Origin: Celoporthe dispersa
Taxonomy: Eukaryota > Ascomycota > Sordariomycetes > Diaporthales > Cryphonectriaceae
Assembly: GCA_016584495.1 (NCBI GenBank)
Contig: WAID01000006.1
Span: forward strand, 1,922,001-1,986,000
Direction of reading: 5' to 3'
DNA length: 64,000 nt
Shown piece by piece: positions 11,873 to 22,870 of this stretch; position 1 is the stretch's first letter, and every line of letters starts with the position of its first letter. The notes below the pieces were generated by a model. It worked only from the letters and a program-made list of their open reading frames with translations. It was not told the DNA's origin and did not search any database. The translations under genes were made by a program, and so were the position numbers.

Positions 11873-14105
11873 ATGTTGCTGAGGGGTTCTTGTGTTTTCC
11901 AGAGGGCCAAGCTCCCTCCTCGCACCTTCACGCCCCTAGCAGCCCATCCGGCCAAAGCTCCATCGCACCTCTTCCCCTCCACTGTCCGGGTCAGAGTGCA
12001 AGCTCGCTTTTTCTACAAGCCCAACATGACCGCCCGAGACCCTTCTACGTCGTCCAACTACGATGCCTGGCGGACCAAGCACACCACCGCCAACCTGAAG
12101 ATCGACTTCAAGGAGAAGTCCCTGCGTGGGCTGGTCACGCTGGAGCTCGAGTCCCAGACAGACAAGGATAGCAAGGAGATCATCCTCGACAGCAGCTACC
12201 TTTCCGTGTCATCCGTCAAGGTCAACTCGGCTGACTCCCAATGGTCCATCAAGGACCGGGCTGAGCCTCTTGGCTCACCGATGCACATCTCGGTCCCATC
12301 TGGCGCCGCCATGGGCGAGCTGGTCAAGGTGGACCTCGAGGTCGCGACGACGGCGCAGTGCACCGCTCTGCAGTGGCTCACGCCCGAGCAGACGTCCAGC
12401 AAGAAGGCCCCGTTCATGTTCAGCCAGTGCCAGGCGATCCACGCGCGGAGTCTTTTCCCGTGCCAGGACACGCCTGATGTCAAGTCTACCTACTCGTTCC
12501 GCATCACGAGCCCGTATGTGGTCGTCGCCAGCGGTGTTGCGGCTGACGGCGAGCCCGAGGCGGTGGAGGGCGGGGAGAAGCTGTATGTCTTCGAGCAGAA
12601 GGTGCCGATCCCTAGTTACCTATTCGCCCTGGCCTCGGGTGATATTGCCCAGGCGCCCATCGGCCCGAGGTCGTATGTAGCCACGAGCCCCGATGAGCTG
12701 AAGGCGTGTCAGTGGGAGTTCGAAAGGGACGTGGAAAAGTTCATGGAGGTAATTGAGGGGATCGTGTTCCCGTATAAGTGGGGGCAGTACAACGTGCTGG
12801 TTTTGCCGCCTTCCTTCCCCTATGGAGGTGAGCATATCAAGACTCGCGGCATCAGCCTCCAGAGGTGCTAACGGTGGTGAACTGTACAGGCATGGAGAAT
12901 CCCATCTACACCTTCGCTACCCCTACCGTGGTAAGTTGTCACTTCTGTGACGTACTTTTGGTTCTCAAGACCGAGGTTGAGACTAATATGTATATATGAA
13001 TAGGTCTCTGGAGATCGTGAGAACGTTGATGTCATCGCACACGAGCTCTCTCACAGCTGGAGCGGCAACTTGGTCACAAGCTGCAGCTGGGAGCATTTGT
13101 AAGCCGCCGGTGCCCACCTACCCCGAGACAAAGACCCTTGGCACTGACTAGAATCCAGCTGGCTGAACGAGGGATGGACAACATACCTGGAGCGCCGTAT
13201 TCTTGCTGCTGTCCATGGCGCCGCGTACTTTGACTTCTCCGCCGTCATCGGCTGGCAGGATCTGCAGGGGACTATCGATGACTTCGGCAGTGAACACCCG
13301 TACACCCAGCTGTCGATACCTCATAAGGGCATCGACCCGGATGATAGCTTCAGCAAGGTTCCGTATGAGAAAGGCTTCCACATGATATGGCATCTCGACA
13401 GGCTTGTGGGCCGTCAGAACTTCGACAAGTTCATCCCTTACTATTTTACTACGTGGGCCAACAAGTCGCTGGACTCGTACCAGTTCAAGGAGACATTCCT
13501 CGACTTCTTCAGCAAGCCCGAGTTCGCCGACCTCAAGGAGAAGATTGCTGAGATTGATTGGGAGGGTCGGTTCTACAACCGTGGAATGCCGCCCAAGCCA
13601 GACTTCGATACCTCGCTTATCGACATCTGTTACAAGCTGGCGGCCCAGTGGGAGGACAAGGTTAGTCTAATTCCAGGACCAGATCCCATTCGACATCGGC
13701 AACCCTACTGACACCACCTCCAAGAACTACACTCCTTCTCCTCAGGACGTTGAGGCCTTCAGTGCCAACCAGAAGCTCGTCTTCCTGCAGACAGTTCACG
13801 CCTTCGCTGAGCCCCTGAGCGCAGAGCAGGTCGAGAAGATGGGCCAGGTCTACAAATTCAATGAATCTCAGAACAAGGAGGTAAAGACGGCCTACTTCGA
13901 AGTCTCGCTGAGGAGCAAGGTCACCAGCACATACGAGCCCGTCGCGGAGCTCCTGGGCCAGGTGGGCAGGATGAAGTTTGTGCGTCCGCTCTACGTCGGA
14001 CTCAATAAGGTGGACCGGCCGCTTGCCTTGGCCACGTTCGAGAAGAACAAGGACTTTTACCACCCCATCTGCAAGGCGATGGTTGTGAAGATTCTTGGTC
14101 AGTGA
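11873..14105 (+). CDS. LAP2: M1 zinc aminopeptidase / leukotriene A4 hydrolase homologue
   Basis: Five exons (11873-12827, 12890-12930, 13004-13098, 13159-13660, 13725-14105) give 657 codons in exact phase; introns are 60-73 nt. The product contains the exopeptidase motif GGMEN, formed across the first intron, the zinc site HELSHSW plus the third ligand in WLNEGWT, the proton-donor Tyr region VPYEKGF, and the C-terminal GRMKFVRPL substrate-carboxylate motif known from LTA4 hydrolases. It should remove N-terminal residues from small peptides and may have epoxide hydrolase activity. The family length of about 610 aa fits a start at the second Met (12026, MTARDPS), which has the better context. 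The first 51 residues are Arg-rich with no acidic residue, like a mitochondrial presequence, so two isoforms are possible. The last intron (13661-13724) was chosen to keep the conserved TPSPQDVE; the gene is otherwise unambiguous. It converges on the acyl-CoA dehydrogenase 296 bp away. Confidence 0.95.
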
Positions 14106-14401
14106 GAAGCTCAGAATACTAGGCTGCCAGAGGGGGAAACGTTGGTTAGGAAAAGTTATATGGGCATCTTTCCAGCCGCTACACTACGTTGTTCCAGTTA
14201 GCTACCTTTTGTGAGAAAACCGGCCTCAAAGCCTTTACAATTTACTCATCGCCCGCACGTTCTTGCACGATGGTCTTTGACGGTGCTTAAATGTAGAGTG
14301 ATGATTCCTAAGCGTGCCTCTGCCAGAATGCACTGAACAGCAGTGTAAAACTCATGAATTTCCAACGAAGCGTAAACCTTCCTCAGATGAAATCAGGTGA
14401 T

Positions 14402-16842
14402 CTACAATCTTGAGCCAGGCTCTGGTGTCTCTCCTGAAAATTGAATGCCAAAGACAATAGCCGCGTCAACTCTCAACGTGTCCTTCGTAACGACGACAGG
14501 CTCGGTAGGTCCAACTTCGAGAAATCGCCTGTGTCCCAGGAACCGGTCCCGCATGGCCTTCGCCGTCGCGTCCCTGTCACTAGCGACATCGACCTCCAGC
14601 AGGGCCGCCATGAGAGCTTCGGCCAGACCGAAACAGGTGTCTCTCGCCTCAGATAGCAGCTCGTCCTGCGCCTTGCTGTCTACCCTCGCCCTGATCACCC
14701 GCCAGGCCTCCAGAGCCAGCGGGGTGGGCCTGTTCGTCTCAAAGAACCAGTCCAGAGCCTCCATACTCGCCTTGCCATCTCGAGGATGTTTCAGAGCCCT
14801 CAGCATGTCCGTCGAGAGCACGTCGGTGGTGCCCTCCCACGTCGCGAGGACGCACAGGTCGCGGAAGATACGACTGAGGTTGAGGTGCTCTGACTCGGTA
14901 TTGTTGAGATAACCGACGCCACCCAGCGCCTCCATGCACCCGTACATGAGCGGGATGGCATTTTTGCATACGTATGCTTTGCAGACGGACGAAAGAACGC
15001 GTAGTAGGGGGGTGATGTGCTGCGGCGGTGGCGGGTGGAAACCCTGAGGCGGGCTCCGTTCGACTGCTGATGAGGACCTCTCTTCCAGGCCGAGCAGGTA
15101 TGTCGCGTAGAACGTCAGCAGCATCATCGCATGGTACGCGCTGGTCATGGTAGCGAGCGTGTGCATGTGCAGCGGGCTCTCGCACAGCGGCATCCGCCTG
15201 CCCCTCGTGGCGCCGACCTGGCGGACCAGGGTGTAGGCCTTGGCGACGGCAAGACCGCGGCCGAGGTAGCCCAGCGCGGAGATGCAGGAGCGGATCCGGG
15301 TGATGGTCAGGACGGTGGCGATCTCGTGGATGCCGCGGCCCTCCTCGCCGATGAGCCAGCCCCGCATGCCCTTCAGCTCGAGCTCTGCGGTGGGGAGGGA
15401 CTTGGTGCCCATCTTGTCCTTGAGGCGGGAGATCCGCACTCCGTTGAGCTCTGTCCCGCCGCGCTGGCCGGTCGGCGAGATGGGGTCTGCGCTGTGGCGG
15501 CGCATAGGCGCGAAGAAGGCGGATACGCCCTTTTTGGGCGATGTTCTTGCGAGCAGAACCGTCATGGACGAGTCGGTCGCACTCGAGAACCACTTGAAGC
15601 CGGAGATGCTCCAGGGTCCTAGAGGGACGCTCTCACCGGCATGTGCGAGCGGCCGAGCGGCGCTGTGCGGGTACGGGGCGTAGGTCGCGACTGTCTCGGT
15701 CTGAGATACGTCGCTGCCTCCCTGGCCGTTCTGTCATCCATTGCCCGCTTGTCCAGGCTGTTTCCGGGTCGCGTGAGGTGAGATGGTCGTAGGCATTATG
15801 GAAGGCGCGCTGGCGTGTCTGGTCAAGATCGGGTTTTGCGAGGTGCTGCTGGAGAAGACGGGCTGCACCGTCGGTCATGGCAACCGGACAGTTGGCATCT
15901 GTTCGGGAAGGGTCAGTAGCATGTCTCAAGCAAGGTGATGAGATTCAAACTACAAATAAAAATGAGAAGAAGAAGAAAAAGGCATCCATACTTGCAGAAG
16001 ATGCTTCCCATAAGATTGACCTGCAGCCGGAGATCAGCCACTTTCCATGACAGTAGGTAGTCTTGGGCTCCCGAACGCTGAATACGACTAATGAGAGAGG
16101 CGGGACGCCGAATCGGCCTTCTCTGGAGTAGTTTCAAAAAATGTACTGTCATGTGAGGTTATTTCCAAAAGACAGAGCCCGTAGTTGATAGGCTGAACAA
16201 GGACAGGCTGTGTGCCTCAACATCTTCCTTCTGAATAGTCCGAGGCCTAAGTCATCTTGCTTATCAAGTCGACATAAATATGCACACACAAGAAGGGGTC
16301 TGTATTGAATTCTGACTGAGAGATGTACACCTTACCTAAGCATTTGTATAACTCTGGTATATTGGCCATGGTCGGTATCGTAGTTGTAAGCGACGATGCT
16401 GTCGGATCGTTAGCACATAGAATCTGAAGCACTCGGTCAAGACTCGCACCCATTCTGTATGCCAAAACGCTGAAGGTCTCTCCAACCTTGGCTCAGCACG
16501 AGAGCGTCACTTCTGGGCCGACCAAAGCTGTCCCTTCCACTGCCACGGAGATGAGGTAGATTCCTTTCTGCGTCCGAGATGAGGTCGAAGACATCCCGAG
16601 ACAGAACCTTCTCCCCAAGTGCTACGAGCTCCGGCTCCACGGCATCCAAAATGCTTGACGGCAGAAACACTACGTCTGGTCAGATATGTATTACAAAAGT
16701 CATATTGATGCAGTCTTGAGTGCAGGGCAAGGCGCAACGAACGCTTGAGAACTCTCTGGTAACTCGGGTCATTTTGGGCCTGATTTTTAAGAATCGGCTG
16801 CTGCTGAAAGAAGCCTGCGTCTGAGCTAGCCGCCTGCATCAT
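14402..16842 (-). CDS. AidB-type acyl-CoA dehydrogenase, one frameshift
   Basis: Six coding blocks on the minus strand: 16842-16743, 16669-16450, 16398-16336, 16020-15992 (a 29-nt exon) and 15898-14402, the last split by a one-base excess in the GGG run at 15720-15722. With that base removed the chain is 636 codons. Features of AidB/ACAD flavoproteins are seen in order: FFQQQP start, DAERNLPHLRGSGRD, CPVAMTDGAARLL, TSGQWMTER then GGSDVSQTET at the frameshift, FKWFSSATDSS, the flavin/helix region IATVLTITRI and ALGYLGRGLA, MEALGGVGYLN, and ATWEGTTDVLS with the Glu of the catalytic loop. It should oxidise an acyl-CoA or related substrate with FAD; the substrate is unknown. Introns are 51-315 nt, and the 315-nt one (16021-16335) is unusually long for this window. 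Start M at 16842 or 16839. The 588-bp gap to the helicase gene is probably a bidirectional promoter. Confidence 0.88.
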
Positions 16843-17430
16843 GGGTAGGAGCAGAGAGTCTTTTTTACACCTGGGTCGTGCTCATGTTCTGTATCATATT
16901 CCGATATCTGGATGATTGAGCAGATACATCAGCAGTTACAATACCATTGCATTGTTCTGTGTTCTGATGGCTTGTGTTGCAACGAGGCGCCAAGCCGTAG
17001 CTCACTCAGCCCACACAGCCTCGGCTTAAGTACCAGGGCAGGTGCTGCGGGGGAAGGGGGCACTAAGCAGGGGACCTCTTCAGACCGTCAGCCTGCCGTA
17101 GAGGCCTTGTTCAGGCGCTAGAGTTCTACTGCATAGCATACCTGTAGCGGGGGTGGACAGCACGTGCTACCGCGTCGAGCCTAGGTCGTTCTAAGCAGCA
17201 GCATCGATTTCTCAGTACTACGTCAGGCCAGAGCGTCGCTATGACCTTTTGTGACAACAAAGCCCGTTCCGAATAGCCTTGGACGTCCGTCACACACCCC
17301 CCCCAAGAGATACCGGAATGATTGGCACGTACCCAGGAGGTGTTGCGGCAGCTGCCTCCAAGTCTGAAGACGGCAGCAGATCCTTTCATTGGCGTGACCG
17401 CACACACGCGTCGGAGACCACCAGAGGGCC
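16843..17430. promoter_or_regulatory. Shared intergenic region of divergent genes
   Basis: This 588-bp stretch separates the start codons of the minus-strand acyl-CoA dehydrogenase and the plus-strand helicase, so both promoters must lie here. It holds no open frame of coding character. A C-run occurs at 17297-17304. No specific operator was recognised. Confidence 0.45.
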
Positions 17431-20400
17431 ATGGCGACCTCGAGCAGACCGTCACGCGAGCCCGTCGAGATAAGCGATGACGACGAGACAGCGTCTTCTG
17501 CCGGCGAGACGCAAGACTCGGTCGTCACCTTTCCCAAGCGCAAGCGGCAATTTGAAGATGTCGACGTCTGGGCGGACGAGCCTGACGATCAGCGGGAAAA
17601 GTGGCTGCAGAGCAGGAAGCCGAAACGGGCAAAAAAGAGCAGGACTACAAAGAGCAAGGGCAAGGGAAAGGGAGAACATATTCCGAAGAGTGTCTCCCGC
17701 CCTAGCTTACACGGCTCAGCTAAGGGCGTCGATGTAAGCGATGGAGACAAGGAGGCCCAAGACGGCACCGACGAGGTCGATGTCCCTCCGCACATCCTCG
17801 AGCGGCGGGCACACTTCGACGAGAACAGAAGAAGGCTCGGCCAGGCTGGTCTCAAACTTTCCCCTGACTACGACGGTATATGTTTCTCGGACGATGAGAG
17901 GGATCCTAGGGAGCTTGAGGAGCGACCAAAGCTTGAACATATACAACCGTGCAGGCCATACAGGGACATCGTTTTGGAATCTTCTGCCGGTTTGATACCT
18001 GCATCAATTGCCCAATACCTTCGCGATTATCAAGTCGAGGGCGTCAAGTTCTTGCATGAACGCTTTGTCTACCAAAGAGGCGCAATCCTCGGCGATGACA
18101 TGGGCTTGGGCAAGACAGTCCAGGTTGCTGCATTCCTGACCGCAGCCTTTGGCAAGACGGGCGATGAGAGGGATGCCAAGAGGCTGCGGAAGATGAGGAG
18201 AGACCAATCGCGATGGTACCCCCGAGTCCTGATCGTTTGTCTTGGGTCTCTGATTCCAAACTGGAGGGGCGAGCTCAAGCGCTGGGGCTGGTGGAGGGTT
18301 GATACTTACCATGACAGCGGGAAAGAAGATGCCCTAAGGGCAGCACGCGCTGGTGCAATTGAGATCATGTTAACGACCTACACGACCTATGCCAAGAATG
18401 AGGACAAGGTAAACTCCGTTGAGTGGGATGCCGTGATTGCCGACGAGTGTCACTTGATCAAGGACCGCCGTACTTCCACCACCAAGGCCATGAACAGGAT
18501 CAATGCACTCTGTCGTATCGGCCTCACGGGCACAGCCATACAGAACAAGTACGAGGAGTTCTGGACCCTACTCAACTGGACCAACCCAGGCCACTTTGGC
18601 AGCCTGCGTGAATGGGATCATTCAATCGTCAAGCCGCTCACGCGCGGCCAATCTCATGACGCCACCTGGCATCAGCTGAGCCTTGCAAGGAAGACAGCCA
18701 AGAAGCTCGTCCAAAACCTCTTGCCCGAATTTTTCCTTCGCCGGATGAAGGCCCTCATCGCTCACCAGCTGCCCAAGAAGACCGACCGTGTGATTTTTTT
18801 GCCCCCTTACGGACCTCCAGAAAGACGCTTACGAGAGGCTCCTCGGCGGTGAAGAGATACAGACCATCTTGTCAAGCGTGGAAGAGTGCGCCTGCGGCTC
18901 AGGGAAGAAACAGGGCTGGTGCTGTGGGAAGTTGACCTCGGATGGTATGTCACGCCCTCTCTTTTGTGTTGCATAAGGCAGAAGTTGGTCGCGGCAGCCT
19001 CATGGGCTCTCAGAAACGGCAGTCAGCCATGCCTTATAACATAGCACACATGACCCGAGGCTCGTTCACCGTTGTCACCCGATACATTGAGCAAATGGTA
19101 ACCTGCCCACGGTACAGGAAGGTATTGGATGGCACTAGTCTTCCCGTGCATACAGGCCTTGCAAAAGCTGTCGAACCATCTTACTCTCTTGATTCCGCCG
19201 AATGAGCAGACGGATCAAGAGAAGAGAAAAGCAGCAATCAAGTTGCTCCGACAGTGTGCCCCAAGGCACTGGGAAACGCTGTACCAGCAGCGGAACTCAA
19301 TCCAGGTCCTATCAAATCCTGTCTTCTGCGGCAAGTGGAAGATACTAAAGGAGCTTCTTGGTCTCTGGTACAGCAACCAGGACAAGGTCCTCGTGTTTTC
19401 TCATAGCGTGCGGCTACTACACATTCTCGAGACTCTGTTCAAGAGCACTAGCTACACTGTCAGCTTTCTAAGCGGTCAGATGTCATACGAGGATCGCCAG
19501 AAGGAGGTCGACGACTTCAACTCCGACCCAAGCAAGTTTGTCTTCTTGATCTCGACCAAGGCCGGAGGCGTCGGTCTCAATATCACCGCTGCCAACAAAG
19601 TCGTCATTGTCGATCCGCACTGGAATCCAGCGTATGATCTACAAGCACAGGACAGAGCGTACAGGATTGGCCAACTGCGGGATGTCGAGGTCTACAGGCT
19701 GGTCTCTGCGGGGACAATCGAGGAGATTGTCTACGCCCGACAGATCTACAAGCAGCAGCAGGCCAACATTGGCTATAATGCTTCTAGCGAGCGCCGTTAC
19801 TTCAAGGGCATCCAGCAGGACAAGGATCGAAAGGGCGAACTATTTGGCCTGAAGAACCTCTTCAGTTTTCACAGCGACCAGGTCGTACTGCAAGGGATTA
19901 TGAACCAGACCAATATTGCCGAGGCGCGAGTGAGTGTCCAGATGGCCGACATAGATGTGGAGAAGGCTGAGCGGGACGAAGACTTCAAGCCCATCAAGAA
20001 GGAAGATGCTGCAGAGGATGATGGCGGATGGGGTCAATTTGCCGAGTTCATCAAGGCCGAGCACGGAGAAGGACCGACGAAGAAGAAACCCTTCGACAAA
20101 CCTAAAAGTGATGCTATCCAGGCGATCCTAGCGTCAGCCGGCGTGCAGTACACCCACGAGAACTCAGAGGTGATCGGGTCAAGCAAGGTGGAAGCAAAGC
20201 TCTCACGGCGCGCAGAGTTAGCAGACGCCACGGACCTCGACGATCCCGAGGGCCAAAGTGCCCTGTTCGCGGAAGACGGGACGAACGACACGGTTGCTCG
20301 GGCTGAGGCGCCCGCATTTGCACCAAGGTTCAAGCCGCCAGAGGATGTCAAACTCAGGCAGTTCTGCTCGATGGCAAAGGAGTCTGGGTTCGAAAGTGCT

Positions 20401-20797
20401 ACGGCATTCGCATTGGTGGTGGAACAGATGACGCAGGAAGGGAGAAGAGATGCGCTCGATTCATTCTACAAGAAGCGTATGCTGCGACTGCTCGAGCAGG
20501 AGCTAAAGAAAAGACGAGGACGCGGATGAGAAGAAGCTCGCATTCCTGAAGGCTGAGGTCGACGGGGCTGAGGATGTCGGAGATGCAAAGGTCAAGCCCG
20601 AGCCAGAGGATGATGGCAAGGGGCTCGGCGGCATCAAGACGGAGAAATTCGTAAAAAACGAACCGGTCGAGATGGAGGTCAAAGAGGGGCATCACGTGAA
20701 GAGGGAGGAAAGCAGCGTGACCACGGCGACTCAGTCAACGAATGGCGTTAGGCTCATCTCGTCCATCTTCATCGACGACGGTGAGGATGAGCTTTAA
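17431..20797 (+). CDS. ERCC6L2-like Snf2-family DNA translocase, two frameshifts
   Basis: Exons 17431-18944 and 19118-20797 flank a 173-nt intron (GTATGT donor, GGTACAG acceptor). One extra T in the seven-T run at 18794-18800 and one extra A in the four-A run at 20509-20512 break the frame; with both removed the gene is 1064 codons. An acidic/basic N-terminus of about 190 residues has nuclear-localisation-like KPKRAKKSR. Snf2 motifs follow: Walker A GDDMGLGKT, DECH box in IADECHLIKD, GLTGTAIQNK, then in the second lobe VLVFSHSV, STKAGGVGLN, DPHWNPAYD and DRAYRIGQ. Between lobes a Cys cluster CACGSGKKQGWCC and KLSNHLTLL point to the ERCC6L2 (Rad26-like) branch rather than CSB. The C-terminus is acidic and Lys-rich; the plain reading stops early at 20529, while the shifted frame runs to TAA at 20797. 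A role in DNA repair or chromatin is family inference. Confidence 0.92.
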
Positions 20798-22852
20798 TTT
20801 TCTTGAAAGTTGGTATAGAACCTGGCATGATACCCCCCCCTCCCGCTACACCTGTTATCAATCTTTGAGTTGGATATGCTCTCTTATTCTCACCTTAACC
20901 CCTTGGACCAGGCTGCATATGTCGTCGTTGACTCGCTAGCTATAATGCACCTATGAGGTGCGTTGTGGTCCCGTTTGGTATATGATCCGCCTGGGCACTG
21001 CAATGATGAAGTATCAGGTTATATTAGCACATGTCATCGCCGTAGTATGCCCTATTTACATACAAGGCATTACGGAGGTTTACACAGCAGTGGATCACAG
21101 CTGAACGCTGAGCAAGTATGCTTCGCGGACCAGATAATCGGCCCTGTACACAAACGTACTTACACCACCGAAGCAGTGATTAGCATCGAGCAGGATCCGA
21201 GCCATGCCGTGGTACCCGTAGGCCTTGTTCGACCACTCCTGGTCCTCAATCCTATGAAGCAAGAAACTGAGGTTCTCGCTGCACGACAGTTGAACCCTCA
21301 CAGACCGCCCTGCCGGCATAACTGGATCGCTGGTCACCTGCCGTGGATCACTACCTAACACCTTGTTTCTTCCCTCCCCCCCCCCCTTCCTGTTCAGGGC
21401 GGTCTGACTGAGGCGGGTAATGTTATGTTTTCTAGACACTTCCGAATTCACCATGCACGAACCTTCCCTGCCCCCATGCCCGAGCTCGATACAGTGTTGC
21501 AGCAGAGACCAGCCTGCCTGGCAGCTGTTCATCCAACATCTAACCCCCAACAGCCAATCCTCCCTCTCCCTGAGTCTTTTCTTTCAATAAAACCAACCCA
21601 ACCAAGAAGAAACCACGTGCCCCATTGCACAGGAGACCAGCCATCGGGTCTAGGCCTCACCAGTGGAACCACTCCCACCGTCCCTCCGCGCTCAACCTCT
21701 CCCCCACCCCAGACCTATGCCGCCACCCGATGTAAGATGGCTCCGAAGCTGGAGGCACACCGCAGCCTCGGGTGGACGGGCGAGTACGCATTCTCTCCTG
21801 CGCTCGCGGGTATCTCAAACGACGGTTCTTTGTCTGCGGTGTTACGGTGTTCTCCGTCGGTAGCCTCAGTTTATCTAGAGTGCTCCAAGTCCTGGATCGC
21901 GCGTGGAGGGGGGAGGACAAGGAGAAAGAAGGGGAAAGAAAAAGAAGGAAAAAAACACGAAAAGGCATCGTCGGTGTGAGGGATCGAGCGCCTTGGGTGG
22001 ATGTTATACGTGCCCTTGGTGCACAACCTGAGCAGGAGCTCCTGGCCTCCTGTCACGCATTGTCCCCCCCCTCAGCCCTACTTTACTGGTTTAGAGGGCT
22101 TACCATCGCTGTCGTCATCACCAAACCTCCACCTTGTACGTTGCCCAGGCTCCTGCCCAGTCGTGACTCATCGCATCGGCCTCCTCATTGTGCGCTCTGT
22201 AGAGCACATCGACCAAGGAGTATTGCCGTACCAGGAGCGATTGGCTTCCTGCAATATGCACTGCGGCTCCCGGCCTGGGGCCTTCGGAACACACTGACGG
22301 CACACCGAGAGACATTCCTTGTACTGTTTCTATCATCTTTCTCTTGTCGAACCTTGGTGGCATTCAGCACCTGGTAGTGTCTGGAGTTTCTAGTGCTTTG
22401 ACTAAACCCCTTCCCCCCGGTCTGTGTATCGAGATCATCGTATCAGTGAGACGGCTACTGCCCCAAGAGAGAGAGAGATTGCTAGACCTGAATCTCACTT
22501 CACGACGGTGGAAACCGAGGGCACTGTACCACACAAATAACAGGGCGAGGATAGGCAGAAAAATAAACGTTTTAACTCGAAGGGTATGAAAGATTCTGGC
22601 TGTCTAGCTCATAGGAGCTTATCCTGTCTAGAGCAACGATAAAGACTAATATAAGATCATATAAAGATGCCCAGCTCAAAGTTCGTCCGTGCATCTTACC
22701 TGTCTCGATTATATTTTCTATCCGAACGTGCAAAGCTTCCCGACAGTGGTAATTCCATAAGGAAAGTCAAACGCACGTATTCAACAAGCCAATAGACACG
22801 ACGATGCCAGCTGAACTCAGAGTGATCCCGTTGCGCGGGGGTCGAAGAGTGT

Positions 22853-22870
22853 AAAAAAAAAAAAAAAAAA
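22853..22870. repeat. Poly-A run (18 A)
   Basis: Eighteen consecutive A residues in non-coding DNA. No flanking target-site duplication or retroelement body was recognised. Confidence 0.85.

Noticed and set aside
13661..13745. Longer last intron of the LTA4 hydrolase homologue ending at CTCCTCAG
   Set aside because: It is in phase but would remove the conserved NYTPSPQ segment; the acceptor at 13724 with branch ACTGAC keeps it and gives a 64-nt intron like the others.
21772..22377. 201-codon plus-strand frame
   Set aside because: Codon use is unbiased, no motif is seen, and overlapping frames of similar length exist on both strands.
22853..22870. Poly-A run as the tail of a retroelement
   Set aside because: No target-site duplication, promoter box or reverse transcriptase sequence was found nearby.
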